Source: Strigops habroptila
Taxonomy: Eukaryota; Chordata; Aves; Psittaciformes; Psittacidae
Assembly (NCBI RefSeq): GCF_004027225.2
Contig: NW_022651112.1
Location: 396,414 to 460,413 of the forward strand
Direction: 5' to 3'
Length of the DNA stretch: 64,000 nucleotides
Part shown: in pieces, positions 21,199-30,394 of the stretch
Layout of the letters: each line of letters starts with the position of its first letter
How positions within the stretch are numbered: position 1 is the first letter of the stretch
Notes under the pieces: model-generated
Told to the model about the DNA's origin: nothing
What the model saw: only the letters and a program-made list of their open reading frames with translations
Databases searched by the model: none
Translations under genes and position numbers: made by a program

Positions 21199-21210
21199 TT
21201 CCCCCCTCCT
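21199..21210 (-). other. Polypurine tract of the provirus
   Basis: On the minus strand AGGAGGGGGGAA directly precedes the U3 start TGTAGG, the standard position for plus-strand priming. Confidence 0.85.
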
Positions 21211-21446
21211 TATGCAAAATTAAATTGGCTAAAATATAACGATCTTAAAAAATATATCGTAAACTCGGATACAAACGTACCAAACGTATGCTGTTCTCAT
21301 TCTATGTTCTATAACAACCTCGAAATACGTATCACAAACTTGAATAGAAAACGTAAGGCACGCTAAGTGAAAGGTAACCGGGAGGTGACTGGGAGCAGTG
21401 GGGTACAATTGGGGGTAGCTAAAGGAAACTCTAAACAAAAACACTT

Positions 21447-22025
21447 TTAAGGCAATTGTCGGCGTTCTATTAACAGAATGTTAACTTCTTCTAGCCGGTT
21501 CTTAACAAATGATATGAGCTTGTTCAATATACAGGGTCCAAAACCCAATGCTATCACGATCATTGCGATTGGTCCTATCAAGGTGGATACCAGGGTGGTC
21601 AGCCATGGTGAATGGTTAAACCATGACGTAAACCAACTTTGCCGTGCCTCTCGTTCCCTTTTTTGTTCTTCTAAACCTTCTCGCAATTTGGCCATAGTGT
21701 CTCTTACCGTTCCGCTGTGGTCCGCACACACACAACGCTCTTCCCCTAGTGTGGCGCACGCTCCCCCTTGCCGTACAAACATCAGGTCTAATCCTCTTCG
21801 ATTTTGCAACACTACTTCAGATAGTGATCTGATTGATTTCTCTAATGCACTTATCGATTGTTCAATTCTAGCTGAGTCTTCATCTACCGCTGTCCTCAAT
21901 GTGCTCAATGCTTTATTCTGTTGCACCGATGCCACTCCTGTACCCACTCCCGCACCTCCTATGATCACAAGAGTAGCTATTGTCAATGCTGTAAAGGGTT
22001 CTCGTTTTGATGATGTTCTAAGGGA
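21447..22025 (-). pseudogene. env: env transmembrane subunit (gammaretrovirus-like)
   Basis: The minus-strand frame from 21986 to 21447 reads through a glycine-rich fusion peptide ([12 protein letters not shown]), heptad coiled coil, the LQNRRGLDL segment typical of the immunosuppressive region, a hydrophobic membrane anchor near the end and a short tail. A KR cleavage site lies just upstream, around 22,005. The cysteine cluster reads [11 protein letters not shown]: the expected CX6CC pair is changed, with Arg at the first of the two adjacent cysteines. This subunit joins a gamma-type surface protein to a class II-type gag-pol. It is separated from the surface subunit by frame changes. Confidence 0.85.
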
Positions 22026-23457
22026 ATTTGTGAGTCACAGGCGTAGGCAAAGTCTTCGGCACGGTAAAAGATTTTTGGGACTATAGTTACCTGGACCCAA
22101 CATTCTGAGGCTTTATTAAATTTGCCCAACGACAAACGAGGTGTAATTCCCATCATAGAACAAACCAACTCGGTATTGTTGGCCGGAATTAACCACCTTG
22201 CAGAGGTTTCTTGTGTCTTATTGACACACAGTTGTTGTTTTGTGCTCTGGGACTTTACCTACACACACACCACTACCTACCACGTGCGCTAATGTAATCC
22301 CTTGTTTTTCTGTGTCCCGTTTACATTGGGTCGGATTTGTTTCATGTGTATACGTGGGGGTGTCGCTCGCTCCTACAGCCTCATAAAAGGGTGGTTTCAT
22401 GCTGTAGCACAACCAACAACGCTCCGTAAGATTCGGGTGAGTTTCGTTCAGTAATTGCTCGCATCGTTTTTCAGAGAGGGTTTCCATCAGAAATTTGGGT
22501 GCTGCGTGTCGGTACAGGTGCGGTAACTCCGGCATTATTCACGATTGATTTTGATAGAGGCGTGCTCATTTGTGGGTTAAGAATCGGGTCAGGCCCGACC
22601 GCCTGGGGTGCTTGTGGCAGCAGTTTAATGATTTGTATCACTACTCCTACGTCGGTAAAAGCTTTGTGAATGAACACTGACCACACTTTTCCCACGGCCC
22701 AACCCTTATCAGTCGGGTTTTTGATTTCTAAAATCAAATGGGTACAAGAACCTTTGTGATGTATCATTCCATCGCTAGCAAATTTTGGACGGTCACACTC
22801 ATTTGGTCCCCACGTTACCCGCAAAAAATTGTCTTCTCTCTCTGGTTTCCATCTATCACTTGTTACAATGGTCTCGCATCCCCAATATCCACAAAACCAA
22901 TATCCCGGATAGTTACAATAGCTTTTCCCTGGGTTTGAGCTGGGGCACCAATATGTTCCCCACAAGGATTTAGATTTGGATCCTCCCACCATGGGGAACA
23001 AGTCGCCCACCGTTACGGTAAAAATCGGGGCACCTGCTGTTGTGTTTTCCTTTAGCACCCGATCGTCGTTTCTAGGGTCTCGCAAGACCCACCGGAATGG
23101 CTGATGGGGATGATGCTCCGATCCTGCCTGTCTTACAGTAACAAGTCCTAAGATCAGGATCACGCAAAGGCATCGTGGCCCCCCCCCATGGGGGCTATTT
23201 TTGGGTTGTTTGGGTTTTACCGGCGCGGAACTCCCAGGTGCGGGCAGGATGCTTGTCGACTTGTCGCCTTCATTTGTCGCTGGGGCACACGGGTTACGAG
23301 GGCGTCCGACAATCCAGTTCTGTGGATAAAAACTCACAGTTTTCATTAGTTTTATTCCGAAGGTCCGGTTTAATGGACTGAAGTGGGCACCACTTAACTT
23401 TTCCATCTTTTTTAACAGCCTCGCCCTGTAAGGACTTGCTTCCACCCTTGTTCCCAT
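22026..23457 (-). pseudogene. env: env surface subunit with CWLC motif, broken by frame changes
   Basis: The frame 23457-22471 contains a hydrophobic signal-like run (CVILILGLVTV) and the cysteine-rich receptor-binding-type region with CGYWGCET. The next part (22535-22218) is in another frame and holds CWLC, the thiol-isomerase box that bonds surface to transmembrane subunit in gamma-type envelopes. A third frame (22168-21983) carries the end of the subunit up to the cleavage site. At least two frame changes separate the parts. The 5' end overlaps the last part of pol, as usual. Confidence 0.82.
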
Positions 23458-25935
23458 TCTCCCAGCTCATTTTTAGTTATGACCAACGGGCCTTCTTCTA
23501 ACGCTCGAGTGGCCCAATGTTTTTGGGTGGGACTATTCATCTCTTCCCCCCTGGGAAACTGATTTAGTGCTAAAAGGGCGGTCACCAGCAGGCGCGCTTG
23601 GTCTCCCGGGGGAACGACGTTGGCAAAACCAGAAGGTTTTGCCAGCACTTCTAATTTGGATTTTAGAGTTTGATTCGCTCGTTCGACTACGGCTTGTCCT
23701 GTGCTGTTATACGGAATGCCACGTATTAGGGTGATGCCCCATTTCAAAGCAAATGCCTGGACTGTTTTAGAAACAAAATTTGGACCGTTGTCTGTTTTAA
23801 CCTGATTAGGGACACCAAGCCACGCCATGGCCGTCAGCCAATGTTGGATGGTCGCTTTAGAGTCGGTCTTACGGTGTTGTGTGGCTACGATCACTCCGCT
23901 ATATGTATCTACGGTTACTGCTAGCCACGCTCGAGGTTTCAGCAGCCGACAGAGTGTAAAATCTGTTCTGCCACACCTCGGAGGCCTTGAGACCTCTGGG
24001 GTTGACTCCCCTGGACCACAGCGGTGTTTTCTGACAGTGGGGACACGTGGCTATTACGTGTTTCGCGTCCGCGACTGAGATCCCGCATTTCTTCGCTAGC
24101 GCTTTAGCTCCGATGTGGAGGGACTCGTGTAGCTGACGGGCATCTCTTAGCGCCCACAACCCTTTTGCAGCGTCTGCTTTGTCATTGCCAATTTGGAAAA
24201 ACCCTTTGATTGGGTTATGGCTGTTGACGTGGATGATCGATATGGTGCCTTTTTGAGAGAAAAGCGCTTCCTCCAGCGTTAGGGCTACTGTGGATGTTGA
24301 CACGCCGGGCCCCGACATGGCTAAGCAGAGCTGGGCCACGAACATCGAATCGGTCGCTATGTTGAGATGTTCCATTGGGAACAGCCCGCGCGCTAGTGCC
24401 GCGGCCGCCGCTTCCAGCTGCTGGACCGAAAGCGCAGGATCGGTCACTTTAACGCAGCGCCATTCTTCTCCGCGGTTGAGGCCGCTGAGGATGCGTCTGT
24501 GGAGACCGTTGGTCCCGGTTGGGGTCGGTCCATGATCTTTTGTGGAAGGTCACTGTTGACAATTGCCAGCATTTGCGTCCAGGGGGGCTTTGTAACGTAC
24601 CGAATTTCTCCACCGAATCCGATGAGGGCTGTGGCCAGAGACTCTGACATCGCCACCGATTGTGTTGGGAGCTGTTTGCAAAAGGGTAGATATATCCTGG
24701 TGGGTTCGGTGCCCGGGTGTCTCAGGGCGAGTTTTCTGCCTTTCATAAGGAGGTTACCAACGCACTCAGCTCCTGGAGAAAATGCACGTGACGGTTTTCC
24801 CGGGATTATCCATTGTATTGGTCGAGCCTTTTCGGGGGGGCCCTGGGCCAATGCTCCTACTCCCCCTCCTTCCGTGTACATACAGATCAAGTGGTATATT
24901 TGGGTTCCACCTAGCGAGCGTGCTCGGCGATATTTGTTGTTGGATAAAGTGAAGGGAGTTCATTGTGTCCGTCGTCAGAATTTTCTGTTCCCGTGGGCTC
25001 TTTCCTTTTAAAAGGTCGTACAGGGGGATCATGGTTTCGGGAGGGATTAAGACAATATTGCGGAGCCACTGCAAGGATCCTACTAATTGCTGCGTATCGT
25101 GGAGCGTTTTGATGTTACGGCAGATTTTCATTTGGGGGGGGGGTGTCCATAAGAGTCTGTGATCCCCACGCCCAAAAAGGTGACACACGGTCCTCTTTTA
25201 GCTTCCGCGCTCGCGATTTCGAACCCGTGTGGTTTTAAAGTTTCGGAAACCGCGGATACCAGCTGGTCTGACCTCCTGTCGGCGCGGCGATTAAAACATC
25301 GTCCGTGTATCGAATGATAGTCGCGGTGGGGTCGCTGCGCCGGACCGGTGCTAACGCCCGATCCACCGTAATCTGGCAGATAGGAGGCGAGGTGATCATT
25401 CCTTGGGGCAGCACTTTCCACTGGAAGCGTAGGTTGGGGCGTTGGCTGTTCAGGAACCGCTCCTTGTCCTCCTCGTGTAGGGGTATCGAAAAGAAACAGT
25501 CTTTAATATCAAGGACGGCACAAGGTTGTCCTTCTGGTATCATAGAGTTCATGGGCAGCAGCGTTTGGACAGGGCCCATTGGTTGAATTCTCTTGTTTAC
25601 TTCGCGTAGGTCATGGAGGAGGCGAAATCCTTCGCCGGTTTGTTCGGGTATTACGAAAACTGGGGTGTTCCATGGGCTGGTGGAGGGCTCTATATGGGCT
25701 TCGTTGTAGTTCACGGTCGACTAGCTCGAGAAGAGCATTCATTCGAGGCTTCGAGAGGGGCCACTGCTCGACCCACACTGGCTCAGACGATTTCCACGTC
25801 AGTCTGATTGGTGGAGGTGGGTGTGCGGGAGTGGCCCTCACGGTAAATTTGTCACCCTGGCTTTTAATAGGGCTAGGGCGTCCCTTCCCAACAGGGGTGG
25901 GACTCCTGACATGACATATGGGAAGAGGGTAATCA
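23412..25935 (-). pseudogene. pol: pol: reverse transcriptase, RNase H and integrase, frameshifted
   Basis: In minus-strand order: the RT start (WKSSEPVWVEQWPL near 25.92 kb), RT fingers/palm (STSPWNTPVFVI, LLHDLREVNK, DIKDCFFSIPL, WKVLPQGM and the active site YTDD near 25.3 kb), thumb/connection (QQLVGSLQWLRN), RNase H (TVSTDAS, ATDSMF, GNDKADAAKG), the integrase zinc domain (a HH-CC set ending CPHCQK near 24.0 kb) and the catalytic core (KTDNGPNF, YNSTGQAVVERANQTLK). The best match by motif is class II (alpha/beta-like) pol. Successive domains fall in different frames at least six times, so no full-length product is possible. Confidence 0.9.
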
Positions 25936-26200
25936 TTTTCTCCGGTCCTTTTTCTGTGTGAAGCGTTATTGCTACCAACTGAGCGCTCTTTCGAGCTCGG
26001 GTTAATCCCCCGACTCCACCCACCATGGGGGCGTTCTCCAATGTCCAATGTGGAGGCCAATTTGTCTCAGGAATAACCGTAACATCTGCTCCGGTGTCGA
26101 TCAAAAAGCGGACACTAACGGTGGTGGCATCTAAGGTGTTATAGAGGGAGCAGATCCCCCACACTACTGGCGGGTTGTCACATTTTACTGCCAGGGCCAC
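25838..26200 (-). CDS. pro: pro: retroviral aspartic protease
   Basis: The open minus-strand frame overlaps the end of gag by about 16 bases in a different frame and has no ATG of its own, so expression would need ribosomal frameshifting. It contains the catalytic LIDTGADVTVIP and, about 60 residues later, the LLGRDAL motif that closes retropepsins. Length (~120 residues) is normal. Confidence 0.88.
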   Translation of the reverse strand: MALAVKCDNPPVVWGICSLYNTLDATTVSVRFLIDTGADVTVIPETNWPPHWTLENAPMVGGVGGLTRARKSAQLVAITLHTEKGPEKMITLFPYVMSGVPPLLGRDALALLKARVTNLP

Positions 26201-27843
26201 CTTGGGGTCTCGCTTCCAAGGGGTGGTCCTTGCTGTCCTTGAGATAGGGGCAGATTCGACTGGACCGCTGGTTGAGCCACAAAGTTGGTCGCTTCTCGGG
26301 GGGGGAGCGGGTTCGGGAGCGCCTCACCCCATCTGGGGTTGGCATAATGGGGCCGCCTCACGTCCCAAGTGGGAGAGGGCTGTGCGCGGCCCGGATGCCC
26401 TCTCCCTTTCCCGTTTCCCTTGGTTTTAGATCTACACGTCCTGGCGAAGTGCCCTGTCTTTCCACAGGCCCAACACGGTCCTCTGGGTCGATTTTGGCGC
26501 GAGGTGGGCGCTGTCGGCGGGTCTCCCAGCTGGGGGCAGTTTGCCACCACATGGCCCGCCTGACCACATTTAAAACACGCCATCGCATTGGCTATTGCGG
26601 TATGAACAGCCGCTTGAATCAGGGCTAGATGCTCTTCCTCTGCGACATGCTTAATCATGTCCGCAATTGCCTTAACAATCGCTTGTATATCTTTAGGGTT
26701 TATTGGTGAGCGAACCCTTTGTCCCCCGTCCATCGCCCGGTCCGGGAACGCTCGCGTGGCTGATGGAACCCAATCGGCACACGCACTCTTTATTTTCCTC
26801 CAATCTGTGAGAGGGATTTCTTCCCCTCGCGGTCCTTTTTTATTTCGGACGGGAATATTTCGGCTTTTGACTGTATTTATTCTCACTTCCTCGTCCTCTG
26901 AGTTTGAATCAGTTACGGGCCACTCGTCCCCGCTGGCGTCCGATCCGGGCTCGGAACTCGACTGACCGGCTACTTCCGGTTTCCGGTACCTTTCTGTCGG
27001 GCTCCGGCCCCGCCCACTTCCCCTGAGGGCGGGCTGTCCCCTCCCTCTTGGTTCGCCCCGCCCTCTGCTCGGCGGGGTGTTTGCCTTATAAGGGCATTTC
27101 TGTTGGTGGCCGCTCTGATTGGGTTTCCGCCCTTCGCTCGCGCTCCCCTCCTCTTCCCGTTGGCCCCCACCGCCTTTCCCCTTCTCGTTCTCCTCCCCTT
27201 CCCGTTTGTGCGCGCCTGTTAATGCCGGCGCTTCCTCCCCGTTCCCGTCACGGGCATCTTCGTCCCGCCCTTCCCCTTTCTGCTCGGCGCTATCTTGGGG
27301 CGCGTAGGGCGCTGGTCCAGCCCAGACTTCCTCAGACTCTGCTCCCTCCTCGGCGTTCCTGGTCTCCTTGGTTAACCCACCCCAGAAGGATTTTGCTTGT
27401 TTCTGTCCCACTGTAAGCGGGTCAGTGTTCGGGGAATGGGGGAGCGCACCGCTCTCCTGCGAATCTTTATGCTCAGCAGGATTGTTATCGTTTGGAGAGT
27501 CTGTAGGAGGTGCAGTCTGTGTGGCAGCCCCGACTCCCAATTTCGGGGTGGCCCACAAACAATCCTTTGCCGCACTCCAGGTCTCTTGCTCTTGTATGGC
27601 CTTCTGCAGGGCCTGTAGGACTTTCCCCCACGACTTAAGGTTTTTTCCACAACCCGAGGACATCGTTTCCTCGGCTAACGCTTTAGTGCATTTGTCCCAC
27701 ACTTCGGGGTGGAGAATATCCACCGGCTGGTCAATGACCCCAATTTGCAAAAGCCTTGCAACTGCAAGAGTAAAATCTTTGGGTTTACAATCAATACCCC
27801 ATTGCTTATGTAATTGTGATATGACCTTCACAAAGGCTTCCAT
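26185..27843 (-). CDS. gag: gag: matrix, acidic/charged linker, two zinc knuckles; capsid largely missing
   Basis: An uninterrupted 552-codon frame starts at ATG 27843-27841. Residues 1-95 form an alpharetrovirus-like matrix (MEAFVKVIS start, KSWGKVLQALQKA). Residues ~100-330 are a highly charged, Gly/Glu/Arg/Pro-rich linker. Only about 60 residues (LTDWRKIKSACADWV to IADMIKHVAEEE) stand where a ~230-residue capsid with a major homology region should be. Two CCHC knuckles follow (CFKCGQAGHVVANC, CWACGKTGHFARTC). The frame ends TGGCAGTAA inside the start of pro. An internal in-frame deletion of capsid is the simplest reading, since the frame stays open. Confidence 0.9.
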   Translation of the reverse strand: MEAFVKVISQLHKQWGIDCKPKDFTLAVARLLQIGVIDQPVDILHPEVWDKCTKALAEETMSSGCGKNLKSWGKVLQALQKAIQEQETWSAAKDCLWATPKLGVGAATQTAPPTDSPNDNNPAEHKDSQESGALPHSPNTDPLTVGQKQAKSFWGGLTKETRNAEEGAESEEVWAGPAPYAPQDSAEQKGEGRDEDARDGNGEEAPALTGAHKREGEENEKGKGGGGQREEEGSASEGRKPNQSGHQQKCPYKANTPPSRGRGEPRGRGQPALRGSGRGRSPTERYRKPEVAGQSSSEPGSDASGDEWPVTDSNSEDEEVRINTVKSRNIPVRNKKGPRGEEIPLTDWRKIKSACADWVPSATRAFPDRAMDGGQRVRSPINPKDIQAIVKAIADMIKHVAEEEHLALIQAAVHTAIANAMACFKCGQAGHVVANCPQLGDPPTAPTSRQNRPRGPCWACGKTGHFARTCRSKTKGNGKGRGHPGRAQPSPTWDVRRPHYANPRWGEALPNPLPPREATNFVAQPAVQSNLPLSQGQQGPPLGSETPRWPWQ

Positions 27844-27927
27844 CCTCCTTGCTGGTCCGGGAGCGTCCTCCCCGCCGGGCTGGTCCTGCCGCTCCGGCCG
27901 CCGTTCACCCGACTCCAGGCGACGAAT

Positions 27928-27945
27928 TCCCAGGTTTCGGCACCA
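27928..27945 (-). other. Primer-binding site matching tRNA-Phe
   Basis: On the minus strand TGGTGCCGAAACCTGGGA lies two bases (AG) after the 5' LTR. It is complementary to the 3' end of vertebrate tRNA-Phe(GAA) with one mismatch (CCT for CCC). Confidence 0.8.
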
Positions 27946-27947
27946 CT

Positions 27948-28227
27948 TGTTGCCTTCTGAGGCGTGGCGGCCTGGCTCAGGAACGGCACGGCGACCAACC
28001 CCAGGCCGCTCGGGCCATCAGCTCACAGACACCAATGTGGTGGATGGCAAATGGCGTGTATTGTCAAGTAGCACAGCATTATATGGCTTGGGTTTTACAA
28101 CGTCACTTCCGCCCGCTTACATCATAAGCGAAGCTAAACGCTATTGGCTATCAGAAATGTCAGGGGAGGGGCTCTCTCGTTCCGTACAGCGCGATGTCTT
28201 CCGGCCGCCAGACCTTACCTACCTACA
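27948..28227 (-). repeat. 5' LTR of the provirus (280 bp)
   Basis: TG...CA bounded like the 3' LTR and about 96.5% identical to it over the shared part. It carries an extra 24 bases near the U5 end (GCCTGGCTCAGGAACGGCAC and four more). The AATAAA of the 3' LTR reads AATACA here. CCAAT and TATA-like boxes are kept. Confidence 0.93.
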
Positions 28228-28979
28228 CTCCTCCTGGATTTTGGGGGCCCCCCCCTTCATTTTCAGGGTGCCCCCTCTTGTTTGGGGGGGTCACTGGGGG
28301 AGGTCCCCCCTGTTTTGGCCCCCCCATAACTTGGGGTGCCCCTTTCCCTTCATTTTGGGGGTGCCCCCCCTTGTTTTTCGGGTCCCCCCCCCCCATTTTA
28401 AGGACAAACCGCAAACAGCCTTGTAAAAAATCGCTATTTTTATTGCCCACCCCCCCTAAAACGTGGCCCCCCCCCCCCGAAGCGTGGGGGGGGGACCCGG
28501 GGGGGGGCTGTCAATGGGGGGGTCGCGGCGGGGCGGGGCCGGGGGGGGGGCGGGGCCCCCCACCAGCTCCTCAGCACCTCGCGCCACCCCCCCGCCCCCC
28601 CCGCGCTGCTGGCGCGCGGCAGCACCTGCAGGCGGCGGTAGAGAGCGGGGGGGGGGTCAGGGTTGGGGTCTCCGTGTCCCCCCCCCCCCGTGTCCTCATG
28701 TCCCCCCCATGTCCCTCAATGTACCCCCCATCCCCATGGCCCCCCACGTCCCGTGTCCCCCCCGTGTTCCCCCCATGTCCCCCTCATCACGGTGTCCCTT
28801 TGTCCCCACCTGTCCCTATATCCCTCCAATGTCCCCCCATCCCCATGGCCCCCCATGGCCCCCCAATGTCCCCCCATCCCCGTGGCCCCCCATGGCCCCC
28901 CAATGTCCCCCCATCCCCGTGGCCCCCCATGGCCCCCCAATGTCCCCCATCTCCATGGCCCCCCAATGTTCCCCCATCC
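28228..28979. repeat. Right copy of the ~800 bp block flanking the provirus
   Basis: Starts at the base after the 5' LTR with CTCCTCCTGGATTTTGG, as the left copy does at 20131, and stays collinear to CCCCCATCC. It includes BAD's proper last exon. The right copy then continues into the BAD intron, whereas the left copy ends at the LTR. Confidence 0.9.
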
Positions 28980-29626
28980 CCATAGCCCCCCCATTTCTCC
29001 CCCATGTGTCCCCATGACCCCTCATCCCTGTCTAAAGGGGTCTATGGGGGGTCTATGGGAGTTCTGGGGGGAGCCTGAAGGGGTCTGGGGGACCCCCATA
29101 GACCCCTTCACACTCTCCCCACTTGTCTCTATATCCCCCCATGTCCCCCCATGTCCCCCCCATCCCCATGTCCCCCCGTGCCCCCTCTATCCCCATGTCC
29201 CCCACGTGTCCCAGTATCCCCCCCTTATCTCCATGTCCCCCGTGTCCCCCCCATCGCCCCCCATTGCCCCCCCGTGCCCCCACCTGCTGCTGGAACTCAT
29301 CGCTCATCCTCCTCAGCTGCCGCCCGAACCTTCGCGCCGCCCAGAGCGCGGGGGGGGCGGAGCGCGACCGGCCCCGGACCCCCGGGGGGGGCTCCCCGGG
29401 GCCGCGTTCCCCCTCTGACCCCAGCCGCGCCCGCGCCTCTGGGGGGGGGGGGGGAGGTGTCAGGGAGCGGCGAACCCCCCCCCCCACAAAGCACGGGGGG
29501 CGGGGACAACCCCATAACGGGCTGGGGGGGGGGGGGGCGGGTCTCACCTGCCGCGGGGGGGCCGGGGGGGGGACACCCCCCGCCGGGGGAGCCGGGCTCC
29601 TCCGGGAACTCCTCCAGGCTGAACAT
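28439..29626 (-). CDS. BAD: BAD, BH3-only pro-apoptotic protein, 3 coding exons
   Basis: BAD binds BCL-2/BCL-XL through its BH3 helix and is held in check by 14-3-3 binding to phosphoserines. Minus-strand exons: 29626-29548 (start [13 protein letters not shown]), 29438-29284 and 28625-~28511. Exon 2 has [20 protein letters not shown], containing the RSRSAP 14-3-3 site, then the BH3 end LRRMSDEF with its phosphoserine. Exon 3 has VLPRASSAG and [10 protein letters not shown], equivalent to the SWWD end of mammals. A G10 run in exon 3 (9 in the second copy) shifts the last residues, so the right copy lacks the neat stop at 28513-28511. The protein is about 115 residues, against 168 in human, mainly because the N-terminal region with the first phosphosite is absent. 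AATAAA is at 28444-28439. Confidence 0.92.
28690..28990. repeat. CCATCCCCATGGCCCCCC minisatellite (right copy), BAD intron 2
   Basis: Same unit as the left copy but with fewer repeats. Related CCCCATGTCCCC units continue to about 29,280, so the array fills BAD intron 2. Confidence 0.8.
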
Positions 29627-29699
29627 CAGCTGGGCATGGCGGCGCTGGGGGGCACGGGGGGGCTGCACCCCACAACCTCACACGGACCCCCCATCCGAA

Positions 29700-30310
29700 C
29701 CCCCCCCCCCCCCAAACCAGGGGCACCCCCAAACCGGGCACACACACACACCCCCCCCCCCAAGCCGTGTGCTTCCCCCGCCATGGGCCCCCCCCATAAC
29801 CGGGGTCCCCCATAACCGGCTCCCCCATAACCGGGGTCCCCCATAACCGGCTCCCCCATAACCGGGCTCCCCCATAACCGGGGTCCCCCATAACCGGGCC
29901 GCCAATTCCAGCTGCCCCCCCCCCAAAACACCCGCCCATAACCGGCCCCCCCCAGCCGTGTCCTTCCTCCGCCATGCGCCCCCCCCATAACCGGCTCCCC
30001 CCATAACCGGGGTCCCCCATAACCGGCTCCCCAACACCGCCCCCCCAAAACGCCAGCCCATAACCCCCCCTCCCACGGGCCCCCCCATAACCGGGCCCCC
30101 CCCATAAGGGCCCCCCAATACCAGCGCCCCCCTCCCCCCAAAACCCCTGCCCCTAACCAGCCCCCCCCCATTACCCCCCGATAACCGGGGTCCCCCATAA
30201 CCGGCTCCCCAGCACCGCCCCCCCCAAAACACCCGCCCATAACCGGCCCCTCCCCCCGTGTCCTTCTCCCCCCCCCCCATGGGTCCCCCATAACCAACCC
30301 CCCCCCGCGG
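29700..30310. repeat. CCCCATAACCGGGGTCC array upstream of the BAD start
   Basis: About 25 units of CCCCCATAACCGGG/CTCC with larger ~250 base repeats containing CCGTGTCCTTC. It lies between the BAD coding start and its CpG promoter, probably in a 5' UTR intron. Confidence 0.8.
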
Positions 30311-30394
30311 ACCCCCAATACCGCCCCCCCCGCCCCTCCCCCGGCCCCCCCCGGCCCCACCTCGGGCCCCGCCGCCGCTCCCGCGCCCGTCCGC

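Larger units (their letters stand above)
20943..28227 (-). mobile_element. Endogenous retrovirus, full structure, minus strand
   Basis: A 7.3 kb provirus: two LTRs (20943-21198 and 27948-28227), primer-binding site, gag, pro, pol, env and polypurine tract, in that order on the minus strand. The matrix start and overall gag-pro-pol layout, with two zinc knuckles, are of the alpharetrovirus/class II kind, while env has the CWLC box and transmembrane immunosuppressive-type region of gammaretrovirus-like envelopes. Every long gene except gag and pro is broken by frame changes and the capsid is mostly missing, so it cannot be infectious. The two LTRs differ at about 9 of 256 aligned positions plus a 24-base indel. 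The outside flanks show no matching short target-site duplication; instead an 800 bp block is repeated on both sides. It lies in the same orientation as BAD. Confidence 0.95.

Noticed and set aside
20943-28227. An intact, potentially active retrovirus
   Set aside because: Pol and env change frame many times, the capsid is missing from gag and the LTRs differ by ~3.5%.
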